Shown piece after piece: positions 31,165 to 39,711 of a stretch of 64,000 bases of DNA (positions are counted from its first letter, which is position 1; every line of letters starts with the position of its first letter). This DNA is from Microbacterium sp. LWS13-1.2 (GTDB lineage Bacteria; Actinomycetota; Actinomycetes; Actinomycetales; Microbacteriaceae), in contig NZ_CP151632.1 in NCBI RefSeq assembly GCF_040144835.1, forward strand, positions 1,550,001-1,614,000, in the 5' to 3' direction. The translations under genes and the position numbers were made by a program. Under the pieces are notes generated by a model, which was not told where the DNA came from, ran no database searches, and was given only the letters and a program-made list of their open reading frames with translations.

Positions 31165-31907
31165 GCGGCGCGGGTCTCGCGGGCGACACCCGGCTTCCGG
31201 AGAAGGGCCTCGGCCTCGCGCTGGAGATCCTGGAGCAGGTCGCGCGTGACGACCGCGGCGCGTCGGCGGCCGAGATCGCCCGCGCCGTCGGCGCCCCGCG
31301 GGCGACGGTGTACCGCGTGGTCAACTCGCTGGTCCGCGACGAGTACCTCGTGCGGCGCCCGGACTTCTCCGGGTTCCTGCTCGGCACGCGCGTGCTCGAG
31401 CTCGCCGCGATCGTGGGCGCCCGCACACGACCGGCCCACGCCGCGGTCGTGGATCGCCTCCGCAGCGAGACGGGCGAGGCGGTGCACCTGTTCGCCTTCC
31501 ACCGCTCCGGGCTTCTGGTGCTCGACGAGGACACCACCCAGCCGCTGTCGGACCCCGACGTGCTGCTGGCCGACCCCGCGCGATCGGCGATCGGACACCT
31601 CTGGCTGGTCGCGCACCCCGACCGCCGTCTGCCGCAGGCGCCGAGCTGGCGGGTCGACGCGGCGTCCGGCGACGTCCGCGCCATCCACGAGGCATACGCG
31701 GTCCGTGGCTACACCGAGCAGGTCGCGCTGCTCAGCAGCGACCGCGGGTGCCTCGCCGTGCCGATCCACGACGACGCCGCGCGCCCGGTCGGAGCGGTGA
31801 CCCTGTCGACCTCGATCTCGCGCCTCTCTGTCGCCGCACGCCACGTCGGCGCGCTCCGCGACGCGGCGCGCGCGCTCGCTCCGATCGGCGCGCTCAGCGA
31901 CTGGTGA
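31161..31907 (+). CDS. IclR family transcriptional regulator
   Basis: 248 residues. KGLGLALEILEQVARDDRGASAAEIARAVGAPRATVYRVVNSLVRDEYL is the winged helix-turn-helix; residues about 90-245 form the IclR effector-binding (GAF-like) domain (DRGCLAVPIHDDAARPVGAVTLS). Translationally coupled to the APC permease (GTGA), so it probably controls that transporter in response to its substrate or a metabolite. Confidence 0.88.
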   Translation: MSGAGLAGDTRLPEKGLGLALEILEQVARDDRGASAAEIARAVGAPRATVYRVVNSLVRDEYLVRRPDFSGFLLGTRVLELAAIVGARTRPAHAAVVDRLRSETGEAVHLFAFHRSGLLVLDEDTTQPLSDPDVLLADPARSAIGHLWLVAHPDRRLPQAPSWRVDAASGDVRAIHEAYAVRGYTEQVALLSSDRGCLAVPIHDDAARPVGAVTLSTSISRLSVAARHVGALRDAARALAPIGALSDW

Positions 31908-31996
31908 CCTCGTCGCACCGATCTCCGGCCTGATCGCCGCCGCCCGTGTTCGTGCGCCGCGCACGTGCGCGTCACCGATCCGCAGCGCCCGGCCGT

Positions 31997-32067
31997 CAAC
32001 AGGTCAACCACGCCCGTGCAGGACCGATCCGGCACGGATCTCCTGTCGAAGCCTGGTTGACCTGTTG
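31997..32067. terminator. Long inverted repeat between convergent genes
   Basis: CAACAGGTCAACCA (31997-32010) and TGGTTGACCTGTTG (32054-32067) are perfect 14-base complements; inside, CCGTGC and GCACGG give a second stem. It lies in the 200-base gap between the convergent IclR and DUF305 genes, so a bidirectional terminator or a repetitive palindrome is likely. There is no U-tract. Confidence 0.5.
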
Positions 32068-32107
32068 AGCGCAGGGAGCCCGACGGATGCCGCAGACCGC
32101 GGTGTCC

Positions 32108-32746
32108 TCAGGGCACCGCGGCCAGGAATTGTTCGAGCATCCGCTCATCGGCCGCGGCCTGCTTCAGCACCTCGTCGGCCGACTCCACCACCGCCGGGTG
32201 CGGAACGCCGTCGAGGATGAGCGCGACGAGCGCGACCATCCCCGCGTTCTGGTCGCGCAGGATCTCGGCGAACCGGCGCTCGGCGTCGGGATGCTGGGCA
32301 TCGACGAAGCCCTGCAGCGTGCTCCACGCGGGCATGCCCGGCATCTGCGCGTGATCGGCGCCGTGGCCGCCGCAGGGGCCGTCGGCGGGCGGCTCGGCCG
32401 GACGCGCGTCGACCCACGAGACGTACCACTCGCGCAGGTCGTCGAGCTCGTCCTCGTTGCGCGCGGCGATGCCTGTGGCGAAGCCGCTCGCCCCGGCGTC
32501 GATGCCCTCCTTGCGCAGCAGCGTCTGCGCGAGCTCCTGCTCCTTGACGCGGTAGTAGATCATCGCCTCGACGTAGCAGTAGTCGTCGGCTGTAACCGGG
32601 ATCGACGACGACGCCGATGGCGAAGCGGATGCCGAGGGCGCGGCGTCCTTCGTCCCCGACGTGGCGGCCACCGCCAGCGCGACGCCCGCGGCGGCGGTCG
32701 CCAAGGCGAGCGTCAGCGCGACGACGACGACTGCTCTGCGACGCAC
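32108..32746 (-). CDS. DUF305-like secreted protein, degenerate
   Basis: 212 residues: signal peptide or anchor (about 3-27), Ser/Ala-rich linker, then a DUF305-like layout (DDYCYVEAMIYYRVKEQELAQ ... NAGMVALVALILDG ... ADERMLEQFL). The paired histidines that mark DUF305 repeats are replaced (YYRVKEQ; NAGMVAL), so metal binding is doubtful; only GGHGADHAQMPGM keeps His/Met residues. GTG start with GAAAGG upstream. Second of three DUF305-type proteins in the window. Confidence 0.75.
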   Translation of the reverse strand: MRRRAVVVVALTLALATAAAGVALAVAATSGTKDAAPSASASPSASSSIPVTADDYCYVEAMIYYRVKEQELAQTLLRKEGIDAGASGFATGIAARNEDELDDLREWYVSWVDARPAEPPADGPCGGHGADHAQMPGMPAWSTLQGFVDAQHPDAERRFAEILRDQNAGMVALVALILDGVPHPAVVESADEVLKQAAADERMLEQFLAAVP

Positions 32747-32848
32747 GCGGGCCTTTCGGATCGGAGGGATCCGCCCGACGCCCGCTCCGTGCGCGGCTTC
32801 GCACTGCGCGGGGACCCGGGACGTGGAGCCCTCGGGGGCTGGGATGCG

Positions 32849-34834
32849 TCAGCGCTTGCCGGTGCCGAAGATCCCGCGGATCACCCCACCCAGTATCGTC
32901 TGGGTCGACTTCGAGTTCAGAATCTGGTCGAGCGGCGACTTCTGGGCCGACCGCGACGTGCGGGTCGTCCCCGCCGTCTTCTTGAGCAGCCGCTCGTACT
33001 CCTGCTGCGCCTTCTTCTCGGCGACGGCGCTCGCCTTGTCGGCGGCGGCCTGCTGCTTGTCGATGGCGGCCTTCTGCTTCGCGTACTCCGCATCGGCCTT
33101 CGCCTTTGCAAGGGCAGCGTCCTCCGCGGCTGCGGCGTCGTCGGCGGCCCTCATCTTCGCGGTGAGGATCTCGCGCGCCGACTCGCGGTCGATCGCCGTG
33201 CCGTACTTCGCGAGCAGCGGCGACGCCTTCACCGCGGCCTCGATGGCGGGCTCGGGCGTCGGCGACATGAGCCCCTGTGGCGCGCGCAGCCGCGTCCAGG
33301 CGACCGGAGTGGGGGCGCCCTTCTCGCTCATCACGGTGACGATGGCCTCCCCGGTGCCGAGCTCCTGCAGCACGCGCTCGAGGTCGTAGCCGGACCTCGG
33401 GTAGGTGCCGACGGTCGCGCGCAGCGCCTTCGCGTCATCGGGCGTGAACGCGCGCAGCGCGTGCTGCACCCGCGAGCCCAGCTGTGCCAGCACGTCGGAG
33501 GGCACGTCCTTCGGCGTCTGCGTCACGAAGAACACGCCGACCCCCTTCGACCGGATGAGACGCACGGTCTGCACGATCGCAGCGAGGAAGTCCTTCGACG
33601 CGTCCTTGAACAGCAGGTGCGCCTCGTCGAAGAAGAAGACCAGCTTCGGCTTGTCGGCGTCGCCCACCTCGGGGAGGATCTCGAACAGCTCGGCGAGGAG
33701 GTACATCAGGAACGTCGAGAACAGCGCCGGCTTGTCGATCACCCCCGGCACCTCGAGGAGGCTGATGATGCCGCGGCCGTCGGACGCTGTGCGGATGAAG
33801 TCGGCCACGTCGAACTCGGGCTCGCCGAAGAAGACGTCGGCTCCGGCATCCGCGAACGTGATCAGCTCCCGCAGGATCACCCCCGCCGTCGCCGCAGACA
33901 GCCCGCCGAGCTCCTTGAGTTCTGCCTTGCCCTCGTCGCTGGTGAGGTGGCTGAGGACGGCGCGCAGGTCCGACAGGTCCACGAGCGCAAGTCCGTTGGC
34001 ATCTGCGTAGTGGAATACGAGGCCGAGGCTCGACTCCTGCGTGTCGTTGAGGCCCAGAACCTTGCTCAACAGCAGCGGCCCGAAGCCCGACACGGTCGCC
34101 CGCACGGGGACGCCCTTGCCGATCCCGCCCAGCGCGAAGTACTCGGTGGCGGATGCCTCGGGCTTCCAGTCCTGCCCGATCGCCTGGGTGCGCGCGAGCA
34201 GCTTCTCGCTCGGCGCGCCCGGCGTCGCGACACCCGACAGATCACCCTTGATGTCGGCGGCGAACACCGGCACGCCCTTCGCCGCGAGCTGCTCGGCGAG
34301 TCCCTGCAGCGTGCGGGTCTTGCCCGTTCCCGTCGCCCCCGCGACGAGCCCGTGGCGATTCATCATGCCGAGCGGGATGCGGATCTGCGCCGACGGCACC
34401 GGCTCGCCGTTGAGCAGAGCACCGAGATCGAGGGTCGTCTCCTCGAACGCATACCCGGAGGCGATCTTCTCGATGTCGGCTCGAGTGAGCGGGCCGGATT
34501 GCGTGGGGAGGATGGTGGGTGGAGAGGCGTGCTGGCTGTCAGAGACGGTCGGGTGAGGACTTTGTTCCTGAGTCTCCGAGGGTGAGCGGGGCGCTCCCGC
34601 GGGCGCTCGGGTCGCCGATGCCGAGGTCGGCCCGGCAGCGATGGGCGTGCCGGTCGCCTTGGCCTTCGCGGCGGCGGCCTCGGCGGCCGCGAGCGCGGCC
34701 CTGGCCTGAGCGGCCTTGAGGTGCGCCTCGGCCGCATCCGCCTCAGCGCGCAGCCGGGCGAGCTCCGTCTCGGCGGCGAGGATGGCCGGATCGGTCGCGG
34801 TGGAATCGGGCGCGGGCGAGTCGGGCGCGGTCAT
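32849..34834 (-). CDS. HerA-like ATPase (DUF853 family)
   Basis: 661 residues. A coiled, Ala/Glu/Lys-rich N-terminus (about 20-65), a disordered Pro/Ser segment (70-110), then a HerA/FtsK-like ATPase core with Walker A GATGTGKT (166-173), Walker B KLVFFFDEAHLLF and sensor FFVTQTPKDVP. A second coiled stretch (AAEDAALAKAKADAEYAKQKAAIDKQQ) lies near the C-terminus. DUF853 proteins are hexameric NTPases related to DNA-end-processing HerA; no NurA partner is beside it. ATG with TAGGCT six bases upstream. Confidence 0.88.
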   Translation of the reverse strand: MTAPDSPAPDSTATDPAILAAETELARLRAEADAAEAHLKAAQARAALAAAEAAAAKAKATGTPIAAGPTSASATRAPAGAPRSPSETQEQSPHPTVSDSQHASPPTILPTQSGPLTRADIEKIASGYAFEETTLDLGALLNGEPVPSAQIRIPLGMMNRHGLVAGATGTGKTRTLQGLAEQLAAKGVPVFAADIKGDLSGVATPGAPSEKLLARTQAIGQDWKPEASATEYFALGGIGKGVPVRATVSGFGPLLLSKVLGLNDTQESSLGLVFHYADANGLALVDLSDLRAVLSHLTSDEGKAELKELGGLSAATAGVILRELITFADAGADVFFGEPEFDVADFIRTASDGRGIISLLEVPGVIDKPALFSTFLMYLLAELFEILPEVGDADKPKLVFFFDEAHLLFKDASKDFLAAIVQTVRLIRSKGVGVFFVTQTPKDVPSDVLAQLGSRVQHALRAFTPDDAKALRATVGTYPRSGYDLERVLQELGTGEAIVTVMSEKGAPTPVAWTRLRAPQGLMSPTPEPAIEAAVKASPLLAKYGTAIDRESAREILTAKMRAADDAAAAEDAALAKAKADAEYAKQKAAIDKQQAAADKASAVAEKKAQQEYERLLKKTAGTTRTSRSAQKSPLDQILNSKSTQTILGGVIRGIFGTGKR

Positions 34835-34840
34835 GCGCTC

Positions 34841-34846
34841 AGCCTA
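34841..34846 (-). promoter_or_regulatory. Leaderless -10 box TAGGCT
   Basis: Minus-strand TAGGCT lies six bases before the ATG at 34834. It sits immediately beyond the stop of the PAP2 gene. Confidence 0.6.
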
Positions 34847-34847
34847 G

Positions 34848-35504
34848 TCACGGGCGTTTCGCCGCGGCATCCGTCCCCTCCCGCGCCATCGGCAGCGCGA
34901 ACGCGCCCGCCACGAGCAGTGCCGCCCCCGCGCCGATCAAGGCGCCGCCGAGCGTGTCGCTCAGCCAGTGAGCGTGCAGATAAGTGCGGCTGAACGCCAT
35001 CAGCAGCACCCACGCAGCGCCGACGAGGCCGACCCACAAACGGGGGAAGATCACGGTGGCAGCGACGGCGATCGTGGCCGCGTTGGCCACATGCCCCGAC
35101 GGGTATGAGCCGTAGTCCGAGACGATGAGGATGTCTTCCGGCCGCACCCGACCGAACGCGTGCTTGAGCACCTGCACTCCCGCGGCCGAGACCGCTTCCG
35201 CAGCGAGGAAGTACGCCGCCGCCCACGGGCGGCGCAGCAGGATGAGCCCGATCGCGCCGCCGATCGGCACCACGAGGACGCCGAACCAGCCGCCGCCGAC
35301 GAAGTTCATGACCTGCGAGAACCCGGTGAGGGCGGGGCCCCACCACTCGCCGACGAGGGCGTTCCACGCGGTGTCGACGGCGAACGGCTCCTCTCCCCGC
35401 GAGAAGATCCACCAGCCCAGCAGGCACGACAGCACCACGAGCGCCGACCCGGCGATCAGGTAGGCGATGACAGGCGCTGCCACCCGCCGCTCTGTCGTGG
35501 TCAT
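34848..35504 (-). CDS. PAP2 superfamily membrane phosphatase
   Basis: 218 residues with about six membrane helices. The three PAP2 motifs are present: KHAFGRVRP (KxxxxxxRP), SYPSGHVANA (PSGH) and SRTYLHAHWLSD (SRxxxxxHxxxD). It dephosphorylates a lipid phosphate, for example undecaprenyl pyrophosphate or phosphatidate. The ATG at 35504 is preferred over upstream starts because a CAGAAT box lies six bases before it (35511-35516), following the local leaderless pattern. Confidence 0.88.
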   Translation of the reverse strand: MTTTERRVAAPVIAYLIAGSALVVLSCLLGWWIFSRGEEPFAVDTAWNALVGEWWGPALTGFSQVMNFVGGGWFGVLVVPIGGAIGLILLRRPWAAAYFLAAEAVSAAGVQVLKHAFGRVRPEDILIVSDYGSYPSGHVANAATIAVAATVIFPRLWVGLVGAAWVLLMAFSRTYLHAHWLSDTLGGALIGAGAALLVAGAFALPMAREGTDAAAKRP

Positions 35505-35635
35505 CGCCCCATTCTGCCTGGCAGGCAGCGACATCCGCCTCATCCGGGCTTTTCCGCGCGCCTCTTGACAGCCTCCCGTCCCGGCGGGCCTCACGGACCG
35601 TGACGGCGTCGCCGGCGTCGGGCAGGATGGGAGCC

Positions 35636-36136
35636 ATGGCAGCAAAGGCCGTCGACATCGTGCGTGCCATCGTCGCGCCCCTCACCCGCACGAGGGTGTT
35701 CCGGCGCGTGCTGGGGCCGCTGCTGCTGCCGCCGGTCGAGCGCTTCGTCACCTGGATCTCGCACGGACGGGTGCAGGTGAGCGCGCTGCTGGTGCCGTCG
35801 CTCGTGCTCCACACGGTCGGAGCGAAGTCGGGCGAACCCCGCGACGCGGCCCTGATGTACACGCCCGACGGTCAGGGGCGCGCGATCGTCGCGGGCACGA
35901 ACTTCGCCGGTGCTCGCCACCCGGCATGGACGGCGAACCTGCTGGCCCACCCGGATGCCGCGATCACCGTTCGCGGGCGGCGCATGCGCGTGCAGGCCAC
36001 GCCGGTGCCCGACGCCGAACGCGACGCCGTATGGGCGCGCATCGAGGCCCAATGGCCCGGCTACCGCAACTACGAGCGGGAGTCCGGACGCACCGTCCGC
36101 CTGTTCCGCCTGCAGCCGGTGGCGCACGCGGAGTGA
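35636..36136 (+). CDS. DUF385 / F420-type nitroreductase-family protein
   Basis: 166 residues. LVLHTVGAKSGEPRDAALMYTPDG and GTNFAGARHPAWTANLLAHPDAAITVRG are conserved blocks of the deazaflavin-dependent nitroreductase (DUF385) family, split-barrel proteins that use F420 or bind flavins in actinobacteria. Substrate unknown. ATG 35636 has CAGGAT seven bases upstream; an ATG at 35627 is also in frame. Confidence 0.85.
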   Translation: MAAKAVDIVRAIVAPLTRTRVFRRVLGPLLLPPVERFVTWISHGRVQVSALLVPSLVLHTVGAKSGEPRDAALMYTPDGQGRAIVAGTNFAGARHPAWTANLLAHPDAAITVRGRRMRVQATPVPDAERDAVWARIEAQWPGYRNYERESGRTVRLFRLQPVAHAE

Positions 36137-36143
36137 ACCCGGG

Positions 36144-37685
36144 TCAGGGCGCCAGGCGCTCCACCGTGCGCGGACGCACGATGAGCCACAGCGACAGCAG
36201 ACCGACCAAGGAGCAGCCGACCATGACCGAGGCCATCGTCGTCGCCGTGATGCCGGCATCCTTCGCGATCCACCCGACGAGGGGCGAGATGAGGCCGGCG
36301 ACACCGAAGTTCGTCGCACCGATGATCGACTGCGCCGTGCCCGCCGCCTTGCCGTGACGGTCGAGAGCCAGCACCTGCACGCACGGGAACGTGAAGCCGC
36401 ACCCCGTCATGAAGACGAACAGGGGCACGATCGTCCCCCAGAGCCCGAGACCGAGCTGGTCGGTGACGATGATGGCCGCGGCCGCGACGACGAGCACCGC
36501 GGTCGACCACGCCATGACCCACTGCGGACCGAAACGGGCCGCCAGACGCGACGCGGCCTGGACGCCCACCACGACGCCGACCGAGTTGACGGCGAACATC
36601 AGGCCGTACTCCTGGGCGCTCAGGCCGTAGCTGAGCTGGAAGAGGAACGACGAGCTCGAGAGGTACGAGAACAGGCCCGAGAACGTCATGCCCCCGATGA
36701 TGAGCACGCCGATGAACACCCGGTCGCTGAAGACGCTCCGGTAGCGCTGCCACACGGTGGTCGAGCCTCGCTCGTGGCGGCGCGCGGGCGGCAGGGTCTC
36801 GGGCAGGAACACGATCGCCGAGACGAGCATGATCGCGCCGTACACGGCGAGGACGACGAAGATGCCGCGCCACGGCATGACGGCCAAGAGCGCCGATCCG
36901 ACGAGCGGAGCGAGCACCGGCGCGACACCCGAGACGAGCGCGAGGCGCGACAGCATCACGACGAGGCGGCGACCGCCGAACAGGTCGCGCACGATCGCGG
37001 CGGCCACGACGCCGCCCGCGGCGGCTCCGGCACCCTGCAGCACCCGTGCCACCGACAGCAGCTCGAGGGTGGGGGCGAGCGCGGCGGCGACGCTCGCCAC
37101 GACGTGGAGTGCCGTGACCGACAGCAGCGGAATCCGCCGGCCCACCTTGTCGCTCAGCGGTCCGACGATCAGCTGACCCAGCGCGAACCCGATCATCGTG
37201 CCCGTGAGGGTGAGCTGGATCATGGCGGCCGTGGTGTCGAAATCGGCCTCGAGCACCGGGAAGGCCGGCAGGTAGAGATCGATCGTGAACGGGCCGAGCG
37301 CCGTCAGGGCGCCGAGCAGCACGATGTAGAGGACGCGGCGACGATGCGGGATCGAGTCGCCCGGGTGCAGCACGATCGGCGCGGTGGCCGGGTTGCTCCC
37401 GAGCGTGCGGATCGCGCCCGTGGATGTCGGGTGCGCGGGCGGCGCGGGCTGGGGATCAGCGGCTGTCTGGGGCTTCTGGACGGGGAGCGATGCGGTGTCG
37501 AGCAACAGTGGGCTTCGTTTCGTGGCGGGAGATTCGACGGCGGCGTACGGAGGAACGGCGTCGACATCGCGGCAAGGCGGTGCGGGCGCAGAGAGACGGA
37601 CCGAGGGGAAGCGAATCGTCCGGCGCTGCCGATCGGCACCGGGATCCGCGTTTCGACGCGCGGTCGAATCGATTCGAAATCCCAT
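36144..37685 (-). CDS. Bcr/CflA-type MFS drug transporter with long N-terminal extension
   Basis: 513 residues from the ATG at 37685 (the frame stays open to 37769). The last ~400 residues form a 12-helix DHA1 transporter beginning RRRVLYIVLLGALTALGPFTIDLYLPAFP, with GPLSDKVGRRIP as the loop 2-3 motif and VLQGAGAAAGGVVA. The first ~110 residues are Pro/Ala/Arg-rich and unlike the family, so the real start may be an internal TTG or the GTG at 37373. It is a proton-driven exporter of small drugs or metabolites. A palindrome TCGAATCGATTCGA (37664-37677) lies just inside the chosen start. Confidence 0.8.
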   Translation of the reverse strand: MGFRIDSTARRNADPGADRQRRTIRFPSVRLSAPAPPCRDVDAVPPYAAVESPATKRSPLLLDTASLPVQKPQTAADPQPAPPAHPTSTGAIRTLGSNPATAPIVLHPGDSIPHRRRVLYIVLLGALTALGPFTIDLYLPAFPVLEADFDTTAAMIQLTLTGTMIGFALGQLIVGPLSDKVGRRIPLLSVTALHVVASVAAALAPTLELLSVARVLQGAGAAAGGVVAAAIVRDLFGGRRLVVMLSRLALVSGVAPVLAPLVGSALLAVMPWRGIFVVLAVYGAIMLVSAIVFLPETLPPARRHERGSTTVWQRYRSVFSDRVFIGVLIIGGMTFSGLFSYLSSSSFLFQLSYGLSAQEYGLMFAVNSVGVVVGVQAASRLAARFGPQWVMAWSTAVLVVAAAAIIVTDQLGLGLWGTIVPLFVFMTGCGFTFPCVQVLALDRHGKAAGTAQSIIGATNFGVAGLISPLVGWIAKDAGITATTMASVMVGCSLVGLLSLWLIVRPRTVERLAP

Positions 37686-37864
37686 GATAGCGGATGCCCC
37701 CGCCCGGCCGCACGCGCGACCGGGGGTGCCGGTGAGCGCTGTCGGCGCCTTCTCAGGGCTTGGACACATGCGCTCGCATAGGATGAGGGCAACCCGCCAT
37801 CCGCCGTCGCGCGATATGTTCCGGGCGCCCAGACCCCTGTTCCCGATTGGCAGAGATCACGAGC

Positions 37865-38569
37865 ATGACCCCGACCGACAAGCGCACGAGCGGCAACCCG
37901 GCCACGCAGGCGAAGATCGACCTCACCGTAAAGCAGCAGCGCGAGCAGAAGCGCCAGGAGAAGCTCGCCGAGTACCAGAAGCAGCTCGCCAAGCGCCGTC
38001 GCAGCAAGCTGGTGTGGTGGATCGTCGGCTCGGCCGCCGCCGTGCTGGTCGTCGGTGCGATCGTCGCCTCCATCGTGTTCGCGCCCGCGCCGGCTCCCTC
38101 GTACGCGCGCGGTGCCGGCGACGGCAGCGGCATCGAGGGCGTCGAGACGTTCGAGAACACGGCGAACCATGTAGAAGGCGACGTCGACTACGCCCAGACT
38201 CCCCCGGCCGGCGGCGACCACAACGCCGTCTGGCTGAACTGCGGCGTCTACACCGAGCCGGTTCCCAACGTGAACGCCGTCCACTCCCTCGAGCACGGTG
38301 CGGTCTGGATCACCTACGACCCCGCGCAGGTGTCGGATGACGACATCGCCACGCTCGAGGACGCGCTGCCCTCGACCTACACGCTGCTCTCCCCGTACAA
38401 CGACATGGACAGCCCCATCGCCGTCAGTGCGTGGAACGCCCAGCTCAAGGTCGACTCTGCCGACGACGAGCGCATCGAGGAGTTCATCAAGGCGTACTGG
38501 AACAGCACGAACGCTCCCGAGCCGGGCGCGGCCTGCACCGGTGCGCTCGACGCGCCGGGAAAGAAGTAG
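37865..38569 (+). CDS. DUF3105 membrane-anchored protein
   Basis: 234 residues. A basic, coiled N-terminus (VKQQREQKRQEKLAEYQKQL), one membrane helix (about 53-75), then DUF3105 with GGDHNAVWLNCGVYTEPV, AVHSLEHGAVWITYDP and LLSPYNDMDSPIAVSAWN. The conserved His/Cys residues suggest an extracytoplasmic metal- or copper-binding domain, often found beside DUF305. An in-frame TTG at 37847 is an alternative start. The DUF305 gene follows after 7 bases, so both are one operon. Confidence 0.85.
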   Translation: MTPTDKRTSGNPATQAKIDLTVKQQREQKRQEKLAEYQKQLAKRRRSKLVWWIVGSAAAVLVVGAIVASIVFAPAPAPSYARGAGDGSGIEGVETFENTANHVEGDVDYAQTPPAGGDHNAVWLNCGVYTEPVPNVNAVHSLEHGAVWITYDPAQVSDDDIATLEDALPSTYTLLSPYNDMDSPIAVSAWNAQLKVDSADDERIEEFIKAYWNSTNAPEPGAACTGALDAPGKK

Positions 38570-38576
38570 GCGCGGC

Positions 38577-39251
38577 GTGACGGACGAGACGTCGACCGGG
38601 GGCCCCCGGCGATGGATCGTCATCGCCGTCGCGCTCGTGCTGATCGGCGCGCTCGCCTTCGCGGTCGGACGCTTCTCGACCTTCGGTTCGCAGTCGGCCG
38701 CGACGACCCTGGGCACGGCCTCGCCCGAGGCCGGATTCTCCCGCGATATGCAGGTGCACCACGCACAGGCGATCGAGATGGCCATGGAGATCTACCGCAA
38801 GACCGAGGACGACGAGCTGCGCATCCTCGCCTACGACATCGCCACCGGGCAGGCCGGCCAGCGGGGTCAGATGTACGACTGGCTCGTGCGGTGGGGTCTC
38901 TCCCAGTCCGGCGGCCCGATGATGCAGTGGATGGATGCCGCAGCCGACGACCACGGGCACGGCGGCGCGTCCAGCGCCGCGATGACCGAGGACGAGGCGC
39001 ACGAAGCCATGGGCATGGCGTCCGCGGACGAGATCGCGGCTCTGGAGGCCGCCGCCGGGCAGGAGGCGGACTGCCTGTTCCTGCAGCTCATGATCCGGCA
39101 CCACGAAGGCGCGATCCCCATGGCGGACGCGCTCCTGGAGCTCGGCACCGACCCGCGCGCCCTCGAGGTGGCCGGCGCCATCAAGAGCGGTCAGACGTCC
39201 GAGATCGACGCGATGCAGTCGATCCAGACGCGCCTCGGCTGCACCGGCTGA
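38577..39251 (+). CDS. DUF305 family membrane-anchored protein
   Basis: 224 residues. N-terminal anchor helix (about 12-34), then two DUF305 repeats with His pairs: FSRDMQVHHAQAIEMAMEIY and FLQLMIRHHEGAIPMADALLEL; a His-rich spacer DDHGHGG lies between. It is the third DUF305-type protein and the best match to the family. It is co-transcribed with the DUF3105 gene, a pairing recurrent in actinobacteria. Metal (copper) sequestration at the cell surface is inferred from the histidines, not shown. Confidence 0.9.
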   Translation: MTDETSTGGPRRWIVIAVALVLIGALAFAVGRFSTFGSQSAATTLGTASPEAGFSRDMQVHHAQAIEMAMEIYRKTEDDELRILAYDIATGQAGQRGQMYDWLVRWGLSQSGGPMMQWMDAAADDHGHGGASSAAMTEDEAHEAMGMASADEIAALEAAAGQEADCLFLQLMIRHHEGAIPMADALLELGTDPRALEVAGAIKSGQTSEIDAMQSIQTRLGCTG

Positions 39252-39267
39252 CGCGAGCCGCGCCCGC

Positions 39268-39273
39268 TACAGT
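39268..39273 (+). promoter_or_regulatory. Leaderless -10 box TACAGT
   Basis: TACAGT is six bases before the GTG at 39280. Confidence 0.6.
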
Positions 39274-39279
39274 GATCGC

Positions 39280-39711
39280 GTGACCGCCGACACGCACGAG
39301 AGCCGCCGCTCGCCCGCTGCGCGCCGGCCGGTCGTCGTGACCGTCGCCGTGGTCATGGTCTACCTCAGCGCGTTCGCCAACGTGCTGCTCGGCATCCTGG
39401 TCCTCCTCAGTCGTTACCAGGTTGCGCGCGCCGAGGTGCTCGCGGTCTCTCTGCTGGGCGCGGCGATCATCCTCTTCGGGCTCCTGCTCGTCGCGGTCGC
39501 CTCGGGGCTCGCCCGCAGCAGCCGGCTCTCCCGCGTGCTCGCGACGATCTACCTCGCGGTCCTGATCACGCTGAACGCCGTGACGATCGCAACCACCGAC
39601 GGCTGGGACTGGAGCACCGCGATCCAGCTCGCCGTGCAGGTGCTGGTCGTCGTCGTCCTGTGGGCGCCGCCCGGATCACGCCACTTCGCCCGCGCCGCCG
39701 CCGCCGAGTGA
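39280..39711 (+). CDS. Four-helix membrane protein
   Basis: 143 residues with four predicted membrane helices (about 20-45, 52-76, 84-103, 112-128) and short charged ends. No motif was recognised. The 3' end overlaps the 3' end of the convergent P-type ATPase gene by 36 bases, and the leaderless box supports the start. Confidence 0.75.
   Translation: MTADTHESRRSPAARRPVVVTVAVVMVYLSAFANVLLGILVLLSRYQVARAEVLAVSLLGAAIILFGLLLVAVASGLARSSRLSRVLATIYLAVLITLNAVTIATTDGWDWSTAIQLAVQVLVVVVLWAPPGSRHFARAAAAE

Noticed and set aside
37847..37864. TTG start for the DUF3105 gene
   Set aside because: Possible, but neither a ribosome site nor a -10 box at the usual distance supports it over the ATG at 37865.
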